From assembly GCF_009733535.1 (NCBI RefSeq), contig NZ_SMMI01000018.1, positions 17,224 through 81,223 on the forward strand: a stretch of DNA of 64,000 nucleotides. Reading direction: 5' to 3'. The notes beneath the pieces are model-generated. The model was given only the letters and a program-made list of their open reading frames with translations, did no database searches and was not told where the DNA came from. This DNA comes from Sphingobacterium endophyticum (GTDB lineage Bacteria > Bacteroidota > Bacteroidia > Sphingobacteriales > Sphingobacteriaceae). Below, one piece after another: positions 18,867 to 27,095 of this stretch (positions are counted from its first letter, which is position 1; each line of letters starts with the position of its first letter). The translations under genes were made by a program, and so were the position numbers.

Positions 18867-19194
18867 TATTTTCTTCGTTTTTTGTTTTTTTATCAGCTAG
18901 AATTAATGCAGCGCCAACTGTTAATGAAATAATACCAGTGACAATAAAACCTGCTGAATCATCATTGTCTGAAATTACCTGATTTGAAAATAATAAACCA
19001 GATGTCAATAATCCTATGGCCAATCCAATTACCACTGTTCCTATTCTTTTCCATGAATTAGGATTTCTTGGCGTCTTTGGAATCGGGCCCCCCAGTTTCG
19101 TAATTGTTTCAGAACGATACTTCGCAATAAAAAATGTACATAGAACAATACATGCAAAGAATGAAATAGGTATTAATACTTCTAATGCTCCCAT
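18856..19194 (-). CDS. DUF6249-like small membrane protein
   Basis: 112 residues with helices at about 5-24 (VLIPISFFACIVLCTFFIAK), 50-69 (IGTVVIGLAIGLLTSGLLFS) and 83-100 (FIVTGIISLTVGAALILADK), and a short basic loop between the first two (KYRSETITKLGGPIPKTPRN). The layout and the start (MGALEVLIPISFF) match the DUF6249 family that accompanies ECF sigma genes in Bacteroidota. The last 11 bases overlap the sigma factor start. Probably part of a three-gene sensor unit; no biochemical function is known. Confidence 0.75.
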   Translation of the reverse strand: MGALEVLIPISFFACIVLCTFFIAKYRSETITKLGGPIPKTPRNPNSWKRIGTVVIGLAIGLLTSGLLFSNQVISDNDDSAGFIVTGIISLTVGAALILADKKTKNEENIDG

Positions 19195-19291
19195 AATTTT
19201 TAATATTTATTCATTAGTGTCTGGCTGCACGCTAAAGGTTACAACATTTTTAAAATTAATATTAATACCTGCAAAATATTCCGGTAGTGGG

Positions 19292-19440
19292 AAATAAAAA
19301 AATCCTGAGCTGGGAAGCTCAGGATTTTTACCAAACCAATTATTAACCTAAATTATGAAATTATTTACTCTTATTACTCTTTTGCTTTTTATACTACTAA
19401 AACGCATAGATTATCGGTTTCGTGTAAGGTTCGCAAAGGA
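19292..19440 (-). ncRNA. candidate small RNA, copy 1 of 2, with intrinsic terminator
   Basis: Read on the minus strand, this ends in a 14-bp hairpin (arms 19298-19311 and 19316-19329, loop of four) followed by a T-rich run (plus-strand 19291-19300). Immediately before the hairpin, 38 bases (19326-19363) are identical to the second copy at 57139-57176. A further conserved block (19439-19459, 18 of 21 bases shared with 57241-57261) lies about 75 bases upstream and may be the promoter region. No coding frame on the minus strand. Both copies lie between two minus-strand genes. A conserved core, a terminator and a variable middle fit an independently transcribed small RNA; I do not recognise a named family. 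Confidence 0.55.
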
Positions 19441-19513
19441 TTAACATCTTTTAACAGAGTTTTTTATTTCAATCTAAGCAAGTTTATCAATCATTTTCAT
19501 CCTATGTTTTTGG

Positions 19514-21346
19514 TTATTTCTTAATCAAAGGTAAAATTTCCTTCTCAAATTCTTTTTCCATTTCCTTTTCCAATAATTCAGCTCCTCGACGATTGATATG
19601 CCTGTCATCATAATAAATTAAAGTATCTCGATAATATGGCGCATCATTATATATCGAGGCTTTGGAGATATCCCATATATAAACGTTCTTATTTACTCTG
19701 GCAATTGAATCTATAGTTCGAAAACTATGCTCATTTGCATGAAGTCTGAACTTATAATTGCTGTTTTTAACATAACCATGGTTAATTCTTACTGGATTTC
19801 TATCCATGATAGGGTATGAATTTATAAGCACTAATTTCTGATGTGGTTTCAAGGATTTTGCTAATGAATCAACTGCGCTGGTCACACTATGATATTCATC
19901 AAATGAATCTGCTGAAATGATAATCACATCACTCGAGTCAATCAACTGTTTGGTATGTGGAACTAATGACCTGGAATAATTATAATAAACTAATTCCCTT
20001 TCTGGTATTTCTGATTTTTTAATTCCTTCTAAAGCTGGAAATGAATCAGAGGTTAAGGTCTGTAATGAAAAATGAAATTTGTTTCCTAACAAATGGAAAA
20101 GTGGTTTTAATGAGTTGGCATGGCTATTTCCTAACAAAAAGACATGTGGATGTTTATCTGTACGATCACCTAAAAATGAAACATTGTCCCTATTATGAGA
20201 TTCAATTGCAAAAGAGGCATGTGTATATTCAAATGGAGTTTCAAATTTTTTCGATAGTCCGTGTAAACTATAGGTGGCAATTCCAAATGGGAGAATAATT
20301 GCTGAAAATTTCAGAATGAAACTTTTGTTATTTCCTGTTCTTAATTTGTTTTCGATGAGCGTATAGGAAACCCAACTTAAAATAAACGTAAGAACAATAA
20401 TCATAAAAATTTCTTGAAGATTGAATTGATGTCCTTCAAAAACTCCTTCTCTATATCTTAAAAAAGCCATGATTGGCCAATGCCATAGATATAACGAGTA
20501 CGATAGGGTTCCTAAATAAACTAATAATCTATTTGACAAGAATTTACTGATAATATTTTCATTTGAGATAAGGATTAGCCCAATTCCAATACAAGGAATA
20601 ATTGAATTAATACCTGGAAATACTGATTCTTCATTTAAAGTTATCAGACCATATAACAACAATATGAAACCTAGGATAGCAGATGGAAGGAATAGTCTCT
20701 TATTCTGGAGCTGACCATTAACCAAAATTATGCTAAATAATGATCCGATAAGAAATTCTGGAATTCGAGCTATCAACGAATAATACGTTCCTGTTTCCTG
20801 CCCAAAAATTAAATATCGATATTGATAATAACCTAATATGCCTAAAATTAAGGCTATTAATAGGTAGGGAAGTGTTTTTTTATTGAAAAAAATCAGGATA
20901 AAAGGCAGTAAAAAATAAAATTGCATTTCAATACCTAAGGACCAAGTGTGCAATAGGGGATTTTCTGCCTGTTTTGCTCCAAAATAAGAATCACCACCGG
21001 CGAAAAAGAAATTCGATACAAACATACCTGCAGTGATTAAGGATCGCCGCAATAATGGTAGATCCATAGGTAGGTAGATAAAAAACCCAACCACAGCAAC
21101 AACTAATAGAAGAAAATAATATGCCGGAGCAATTCTTTTCAATCTTCCTTCGTAAAATTCTAGTATGCTGAATTTATGCTTCTCCTTCTTTTTTAATATT
21201 ATTCCCGTAATAAGATATCCGCTGATGACAAAGAAAATGTCAACTCCTAAAAATCCAGAAGGTAACCAATTAGAGTTTAAATGAAAAATAAAAACCAGAA
21301 GAAAAGCAATCGCCCTTAGTCCTTGAATATCATTTCTATAACCCAT
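19514..21346 (-). CDS. OafA/YrhL-type membrane acyltransferase with C-terminal SGNH domain
   Basis: 610 residues. The acyltransferase-3 part (about 1-355) has the family start (YRNDIQGLRAIAFLLVFIFH with the catalytic-region His), then FLGVDIFFVISGYLITGII and HTWSLGIEMQFYFLLPFIL, spread over ten or so helices. A soluble C-terminal domain (about 375-610) carries SGNH-hydrolase-like motifs: VFLLGNSHANSLKPLF with the block II-like G-N-S-H, and YYDDRHINRRGAELL with D-x-x-H near the end. Such proteins move acetyl groups across the membrane and place them on cell-surface sugars (O-antigen, peptidoglycan or exopolysaccharide). A lone gene. Confidence 0.93.
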   Translation of the reverse strand: MGYRNDIQGLRAIAFLLVFIFHLNSNWLPSGFLGVDIFFVISGYLITGIILKKKEKHKFSILEFYEGRLKRIAPAYYFLLLVVAVVGFFIYLPMDLPLLRRSLITAGMFVSNFFFAGGDSYFGAKQAENPLLHTWSLGIEMQFYFLLPFILIFFNKKTLPYLLIALILGILGYYQYRYLIFGQETGTYYSLIARIPEFLIGSLFSIILVNGQLQNKRLFLPSAILGFILLLYGLITLNEESVFPGINSIIPCIGIGLILISNENIISKFLSNRLLVYLGTLSYSLYLWHWPIMAFLRYREGVFEGHQFNLQEIFMIIVLTFILSWVSYTLIENKLRTGNNKSFILKFSAIILPFGIATYSLHGLSKKFETPFEYTHASFAIESHNRDNVSFLGDRTDKHPHVFLLGNSHANSLKPLFHLLGNKFHFSLQTLTSDSFPALEGIKKSEIPERELVYYNYSRSLVPHTKQLIDSSDVIIISADSFDEYHSVTSAVDSLAKSLKPHQKLVLINSYPIMDRNPVRINHGYVKNSNYKFRLHANEHSFRTIDSIARVNKNVYIWDISKASIYNDAPYYRDTLIYYDDRHINRRGAELLEKEMEKEFEKEILPLIKK

Positions 21347-21629
21347 AAAATATAATTTTAACGAAGGTAGAATTAAGTTGAATCAGTCCTTGTAATAAAT
21401 ATTCTACAAATTAATTGTTTTACTATCTAAAATTGGTAATTTTAGATTTATATCTACTTATAATCAATAGTTTAGGATATTAACTATTGTTCTTGATAAC
21501 CTATAGCTATTATTAAAAACTCCAATAATTAAGATATTGAATTAATAAGTTTTTAACAATTAAAAACCAGATAAAATATTTCAGGATTTTTTTCGCAAAC
21601 TTCATGATAGGTTTTCATGTTATTAGGTT

Positions 21630-21854
21630 ATGAATAAGAATCTAGACAAAGAGTATACCCAAGATAACACCTCAAGTTCCGAAAAGAAAGACCCAAGTGC
21701 GGAATACTTAAATGAACTTCAAGCGCAGGCATTGGAAGTTAGTAAAGAAGAAGATGCCACTTTTGGAGAAAAAATTATTAGAGAAGGATTACAGAATTGG
21801 CCTGAATTGATAGATGAGGAACTTAGGAAGTTTAAAGAGAAGATAACTAAATAG
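21630..21854 (+). CDS. small acidic hypothetical protein (74 aa)
   Basis: 74 residues, highly charged: a polar N-terminus (NKNLDKEYTQDNTSSSEKKD) and an amphipathic C-terminal helix (EKIIREGLQNWPELIDEELR). No signal peptide or membrane helix. It stands in a 500-base space upstream of the acyltransferase start and is convergent, by 8 bases only, with the YdeI-like gene. The codon choice and compositional logic look real, but I know no family. Confidence 0.55.
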   Translation: MNKNLDKEYTQDNTSSSEKKDPSAEYLNELQAQALEVSKEEDATFGEKIIREGLQNWPELIDEELRKFKEKITK

Positions 21855-21861
21855 GATGTTG

Positions 21862-22371
21862 TTAATTTAGCTTTTTAGGAATTGAATTTCGGCCTACAAA
21901 ACTTCCATTTCCTAAAAGGAAGTTTATTGCCTTAATAATATTTCTTTGAATGCTTTCTTCAGACTTTAAATTTCCAATATACCTAACTATTTCCTTTTTT
22001 AAGGATGGTGTTAGCGATTGAAATATTTGATTGGCCTTGTTATTAGAATTCAATGCATGTATGAGTAGAGGATGCATTTTAATTTCCCTATTTTCCGTGT
22101 CAAGCTCGATATAGATTTCTAGCTCCTCCGAAATTCTTTTTGGAGAATTCTTCAACATTTTTGAATTAATATAAAGCCTCCAGTTTCCATCGTACCTTAA
22201 TAAAGTTTGAAGAAACAACCCAGAACCATTAACCGAAACTTTCAAAGGGATATGACCTTTTCTTTTTCCTGAATGTAAAAAAATCTCCTCTAATATTTCT
22301 TCAGGTATAAATACAAATGGATTAATCCCAATTATGTTCAGAATCGTTTTAAAAGTATTGCAATAGGACAT
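21862..22371 (-). CDS. DUF1905 / YdeI-OmdA (bacteriocin-protection-like) domain protein
   Basis: 169 residues. The first half follows the DUF1905 pattern (FVFIPEEILEEIFLHSGKRK, GHIPLKVSVNGSGLFLQTLLRY, WRLYINSKML, residues 18-74), and the second half the YdeI/OmdA helical pattern (LIHALNSNNKANQIFQSLTP, KKEIVRYIGNLKSEESIQRN, IIKAINFLLG). Family members are poorly understood; one has been tied to colicin-like bacteriocin tolerance and others to stress survival. No signal peptide. The stop lies 8 bases from the stop of the convergent small gene, and no terminator is visible between them. Confidence 0.8.
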   Translation of the reverse strand: MSYCNTFKTILNIIGINPFVFIPEEILEEIFLHSGKRKGHIPLKVSVNGSGLFLQTLLRYDGNWRLYINSKMLKNSPKRISEELEIYIELDTENREIKMHPLLIHALNSNNKANQIFQSLTPSLKKEIVRYIGNLKSEESIQRNIIKAINFLLGNGSFVGRNSIPKKLN

Positions 22372-22585
22372 CCGGATTGAGTTTAATTATATTAAAAATA
22401 CGCATTGTTAGGTATTTTATACTGAAAGCAGGCTACTTATATTTAGTGTCACACTAACTATTATCAATTTAATTTCAATTTGATTTGATAAAGTTAAAAT
22501 AATCCCCCCTAAATTTTTATCTAGAATGACCTCTTGCTTGTCTAAGGAAGAGGTTAGTTTATTGAGGATTCATACGTGGAATTAA

Positions 22586-23458
22586 TCAGTCGTTTTCAAC
22601 AATTAAATATTTTCTGATAAATTCTCTAGGTGATATTCCTTTGATTTCCTTAAACTGCTTATTGAAATTTGAAATATTATTATATCCACTATTGAAACAT
22701 GCTTCTGAAACATTAAACCTTTTTTCAATTAGCAATTTCGAGGCATGACCTATTCTTATTTCTTTTAAAAAATCTGAAAATGTTCGGTTTGTTTTTAATT
22801 TAAAATATCTGCAAAATGCTGCATTTGACATAGGAACTATTGAACTAACATCCTTTAATGAAATATCTTCCTTGAAATTTTTATATATGTAATTATAGAT
22901 TTTATTAATTCTTGTTACCTCTTGAAGTTTCTCTTTTGAATTGTATCCTTCAGAAGATAGAATCCTAAAAGAATTGGAATGAGCTAATAAGTCTAATAAT
23001 TCTAACATAATTACTGAGCGGGATAAACCGGTTTTATTTAACATTTTATTTAATAAAACTCTAGCTTCCGCAATTGTTTTTCCCGAAAATAAAATGCCCT
23101 TTGAGGCTTTATTAAAAAGAATATTGATAAATTTTGCTTCGGGTTTATTTAAGAAATCCTGACCAAGAAAATCTGGATAAAAATGAACAACAGTTACTCT
23201 TGCAAAAGATTTTTCATCCAATGTGTTATGGTATTGCCAACAATGAGGGAGGTAACTACCTAATAATACCAATTCGGGTCCCATAAAGTAATCTATGTGA
23301 TCCCCAATTAGTCTTTTCCCTTCACAATTTTCAATTAATGCTATTTCAAAATTTAAATGTGTACGAAAAGTGGTATGTTTCTTTATTTCTAATTCTTCCG
23401 TTCGAATCGTAATTGACTGATCTAGCGGAAATATGAAGTTTTCATAAATAAAATTCAT
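22586..23458 (-). CDS. AraC family transcriptional regulator
   Basis: 290 residues. The N-terminal half is a cupin-like sensor (FIYENFIFPLDQSITIRTEE, then FEIALIENCEGKRLIGDHID). The C-terminal domain has the double helix-turn-helix: INKIYNYIYKNFKEDISLKD, VSSIVPMSNAAFCRYFKLKT (first HTH, about 203-222), then ASKLLIEKRFNVSEACFNSG and YNNISNFNKQFKEIKGISPR (second HTH). The order matches AraC regulators of sugar use in Bacteroidota. Divergent from SusC/SusD pair 2 across 368 bases, so it is the likely local regulator of that pair. Confidence 0.95.
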   Translation of the reverse strand: MNFIYENFIFPLDQSITIRTEELEIKKHTTFRTHLNFEIALIENCEGKRLIGDHIDYFMGPELVLLGSYLPHCWQYHNTLDEKSFARVTVVHFYPDFLGQDFLNKPEAKFINILFNKASKGILFSGKTIAEARVLLNKMLNKTGLSRSVIMLELLDLLAHSNSFRILSSEGYNSKEKLQEVTRINKIYNYIYKNFKEDISLKDVSSIVPMSNAAFCRYFKLKTNRTFSDFLKEIRIGHASKLLIEKRFNVSEACFNSGYNNISNFNKQFKEIKGISPREFIRKYLIVEND

Positions 23459-23826
23459 AACATTATTTTAGGTTTCGATTTTCAATATAGTAAAATTTTT
23501 ATCATAAAACAACATATTCGTTGTTGCTGAAAAATATCAGGTCATGAAAATAAATGATTTTATTTTACAAGTATTAAGCAAATATAGTATCGATAATTGT
23601 CAATTTTAAGGTAGTAACTTTTCTATTAATAACTCAATTTAGTTAAGATGTTAACCTAACCTAAGTAAGTATCTCCCGATAGTTACTATTTGTTAACAGC
23701 ACCTAATTACAAAGTATTAATGAATTAAAAAGAAATCTATCAATGAATTATTGATAGAGATGGAAATATATTATTTCAACCCAAGAAGTATAATTAATTA
23801 AGTGCAAACATTTATAAACCAGATTT
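23459..23826. promoter_or_regulatory. divergent regulatory region of araC-like gene and SusC pair 2
   Basis: A 368-base AT-rich region. A perfect 9-bp inverted repeat, TCTATCAAT (23736-23744), GAATT, ATTGATAGA (23750-23758), lies 68 bases before the SusC start and is a candidate operator or leader hairpin. Upstream there is a run of short GTTA-type words (23640-23700). No coding frame. Confidence 0.5.
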
Positions 23827-26800
23827 ATGAAATTAAATTCCAAAAATGAGAACGTTCATAAGTATGCTTTTTCTAAGAGATTATTAATAGTGAAGATTGC
23901 CTTACTTTCTTCATCTATTTCAATCAATCCCCTAAGTGCTGAAAGCATAGAAAAAATGAACTTAAATAGTTTCATGTTAAATACTGAAACTATTCAACAA
24001 ACCTCTGTTTCAGGTAAGGTTACTAATTCATCAGGCCAACCTATTGTAGGAGCTTCCATCAAAGTGAAGGGAACTTCTATAGCAACATCAACTAATAATA
24101 ATGGTGATTACTCTTTAGTAAATGTTCCTTTAAATTCTACAATAACAATTTCCTATATAGGATTCGAAAGCCAGGAAATGGCAATTAATAACCGAACAGT
24201 AATTAACATTACTCTTTCTGAAAGTTCATCAGATGTTGAAGAAGTAGTTGTTGTGGGATATGGAGTTCAAAAGAAAGTTAATCTTACAGGTTCTATTTCT
24301 TCCGTCAATACTGAAAATATAAATAATATTCCTGCAGCAAATCTATCCAATGTTATTGCTGGTAGAGCTCCTGGTGTAACAGCGGTTGGAACATCCGGCC
24401 TTGCAGGTGCTTCATCCTCGATTAGAATTAGAGGCAGTTTTTCTGAACCCTTATATGTAATTAATGGAATATTAAGTGGAAAAGCTGATTTTGATGCGTT
24501 GGATGCAAATGAAGTAGAAACCATTAACTTTTTGAAAGATGCTGCTACGGCTTCAATTTATGGTTCAAAAGCCGGTAATGGAGTGGTTTTAGTTACAACT
24601 AAACGAGGATTAGTACAAAAGCCTCTTTTTGACTATAAAGGTTCTTATTCTGTATCATCACCAACAAAACCGATTCAAGATTATACAGCATCCGAAGAAA
24701 TTGAATTCTTAAATCAAGTGGCTGTTACTATGGGTCAACCAAAACCTTATGGTCAGGAGGTCGTCGATTATTTTAAAGATAAAAGTTATAGTATAAATGA
24801 CTATATCTGGCAATCTCCAAAAGTTCAGCAACACAATGTCTCTGCTCGAGGAGGATCCGAAACTATACTTTATTATTTCTCCTTAGGGTACCATACTGAA
24901 GAAGGCTCCTATAAAAACTTAAATTATGATCGATATAATTTCAGATCTGATGTGACGGCAAAAATAACTGATAAGTTTAAGGTCAATGTAAATTTAAGCG
25001 GCAATCAAAGAAATTATGACCGTTGGTATTGGCCATATGATGGAGAGGATGATTTCAATGTTGGCGACTTTTATAGAGCAACATTTAATTGGACCCGATT
25101 GTATCCATTTTATGTGGATGAACAAGGAAATCCTACATCTAATACGAATGCATATCCTGTCGTTCCAGGTGCCTGGCACCCTGTTGAATTAATGGTCAAT
25201 AGCGGAAGCTACCGATATAAGAAAAACAGAAATCTAGATGGTATTGTTCGTTTTGATTTAGATCTATCTGATCTTATCAAAGGTTTAAGGACGGACCTGC
25301 AAGGCCACTATATGGCCTCTGATAGAAACTCAAAAGCTTTCGTTCTTCATAATAAAGCCTACATTTTTCAGTCTGCGAGTGCTACAAATAAGTTTATCCC
25401 TGGACCAATTGATCCGACAAAAGTTAACATTCATAATCTAAGTTCTACATATCCAAATATTGCAGAACAAGTGAATTTAGACAATTCTTACCAAGTGAAC
25501 TGGAATTTAAAATACGAAAATACTTTTGGGAATAATTTTGTAAACGGATTAATAGGCTATGAACAAGCTGGGGGTAATGGAAAATATCTGAATGGTAGAG
25601 CTGATGAACTTTTAACTACTTCAATTGACCAGATTTATAATACATCTTCCGACATATTAAAGCGTTGGTTTGATGGTCGTGAATTTGAAAATGCCCGAGC
25701 ATCATGGATTGGAAGATTTAATTATATGTATTCTAATAAATACATCGCAGAATTTTCATTTCGCTATGATGGTAACTACAAATTTGCTCCCGGTCACCAA
25801 TGGGGATTTTTTCCGTCTTTCTCTGCTGCATGGAGAATGTCTGAAGAGAATTTTATGAAAAACATTACATGGTTAAGTGATTTGAAATTGAGAGGATCCT
25901 ACGGTTCTTCAGGAAATGATGATATTGATGGAGGCTCAATTGCACCCTTCCTTTGGAATCAAGCCTATACTAAAAGTACAGGATTTGTATTTGGAACTTC
26001 ACTTTATGATGGACTTCAACCAACCGCAATGCCTAACCCTGCAATTACTTGGTCAACTTCCAGAATGTTTGATATCGGTTTAGATTATGGCATTTTAGAT
26101 AATAAATTAACAGGTGAATTTGATTATTATAGTCGTACGCAAAGTGATATTTTAGGTGCTCGAATTGCATCCACACCTTCTACTCTCGGTGCTTCTCTTC
26201 CAAATGTTAATTATGCAGAAAGATCTTGGCGAGGCTTTGAATTTGCTTTAAACTGGAAATCCAATTTCTCTGATGACTTTAAATATTCTTTATATGGTAA
26301 TATGGGATATTCTCGTGATCAATGGGATATTATAGATCAAGCTGAAGCTTTGACAGATGGAACCTATTTAAACAATTGGAGAAGTGCAATTGGCAAACCT
26401 GCAAACAGGGTTTATGGATTATTATCAAAAGGAATTATAAGAACCCAAGAGGAATTAGATAATCTTCCCCAAGGTTTTACACAATATGGGAGAACTCCAA
26501 AATTAGGATATCTCTTGTTTGAAGATATAAGAGGAGATAATTTTTCAGAAGGTCCTGATGGTAAAATTGATAACAACGACATGACCTACCTATCTGATAA
26601 TGGTGCTCCAAGAATTAACTATGGATTTGGATTTAATTTTGAATGGAAAAATCTCAGTTTAAATGCTCATTTCCAAGGAGTAGGAGCTTATGACCGTATG
26701 ATCAGCACAAGAAACGGTGGTGGTGTCTTTCAGAATGATCGTCCTTATTTTGAATTATGGGCAAATGATTATTGGACTCCAGAAAATCCGAACGCAACTT

Positions 26801-27084
26801 ATCCTCGTGTTTCAGGTGAATTTCAGGTTGCGGATGTCGGTGGCGAAGCCTCAACATTTTGGATTAGAAACGGATCTTATCTCCGTCTAAAAAATCTCGA
26901 TCTTGGCTATTCTTTACCTCAACAGTGGTTTAAATCTATTGGATTAAGCAAAGTTCAATTCTATTTAAATGCTACAAACTTATTCTATTTCTCAGGCCTA
27001 AAGGAACATGATCCAGAACAAAATACTTTAGACTCTTATCCATTAATGAAAACATTTACTGGAGGTTTTAATATTAACTTTTAA
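23827..27084 (+). CDS. SusC/RagA family TonB-dependent outer membrane transporter (pair 2)
   Basis: 1085 residues. A signal region (RLLIVKIALLSSSISINPLS) precedes the carboxypeptidase-regulatory-like domain (VSGKVTNSSGQPIVGASIKV, about 59-140). The TonB-box/plug entry VEEVVVVGYGVQKKVNLTGS comes next, with plug motifs INGILSGKADFDALDANEVE and YGSKAGNGVVLVTTKRG (about 140-270), then the barrel to the end GFNINF. It is 43 residues longer than the SusC of pair 1 and not closely similar in the barrel, so the ligand should differ. The SusD partner starts 11 bases after its stop. Confidence 0.97.
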   Translation: MKLNSKNENVHKYAFSKRLLIVKIALLSSSISINPLSAESIEKMNLNSFMLNTETIQQTSVSGKVTNSSGQPIVGASIKVKGTSIATSTNNNGDYSLVNVPLNSTITISYIGFESQEMAINNRTVINITLSESSSDVEEVVVVGYGVQKKVNLTGSISSVNTENINNIPAANLSNVIAGRAPGVTAVGTSGLAGASSSIRIRGSFSEPLYVINGILSGKADFDALDANEVETINFLKDAATASIYGSKAGNGVVLVTTKRGLVQKPLFDYKGSYSVSSPTKPIQDYTASEEIEFLNQVAVTMGQPKPYGQEVVDYFKDKSYSINDYIWQSPKVQQHNVSARGGSETILYYFSLGYHTEEGSYKNLNYDRYNFRSDVTAKITDKFKVNVNLSGNQRNYDRWYWPYDGEDDFNVGDFYRATFNWTRLYPFYVDEQGNPTSNTNAYPVVPGAWHPVELMVNSGSYRYKKNRNLDGIVRFDLDLSDLIKGLRTDLQGHYMASDRNSKAFVLHNKAYIFQSASATNKFIPGPIDPTKVNIHNLSSTYPNIAEQVNLDNSYQVNWNLKYENTFGNNFVNGLIGYEQAGGNGKYLNGRADELLTTSIDQIYNTSSDILKRWFDGREFENARASWIGRFNYMYSNKYIAEFSFRYDGNYKFAPGHQWGFFPSFSAAWRMSEENFMKNITWLSDLKLRGSYGSSGNDDIDGGSIAPFLWNQAYTKSTGFVFGTSLYDGLQPTAMPNPAITWSTSRMFDIGLDYGILDNKLTGEFDYYSRTQSDILGARIASTPSTLGASLPNVNYAERSWRGFEFALNWKSNFSDDFKYSLYGNMGYSRDQWDIIDQAEALTDGTYLNNWRSAIGKPANRVYGLLSKGIIRTQEELDNLPQGFTQYGRTPKLGYLLFEDIRGDNFSEGPDGKIDNNDMTYLSDNGAPRINYGFGFNFEWKNLSLNAHFQGVGAYDRMISTRNGGGVFQNDRPYFELWANDYWTPENPNATYPRVSGEFQVADVGGEASTFWIRNGSYLRLKNLDLGYSLPQQWFKSIGLSKVQFYLNATNLFYFSGLKEHDPEQNTLDSYPLMKTFTGGFNINF

Positions 27085-27095
27085 ATGAAATTGTA

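Noticed and set aside
19355..19440. Small leader-peptide-like frame MKLFTLITLLLFILLK after the hairpin on the plus strand
   Set aside because: The terminator orientation and the 38-base identity fit a minus-strand RNA. The second copy reads MKLLFYYSLLLLTQSK, which differs by frame shifts, so protein coding is not conserved.
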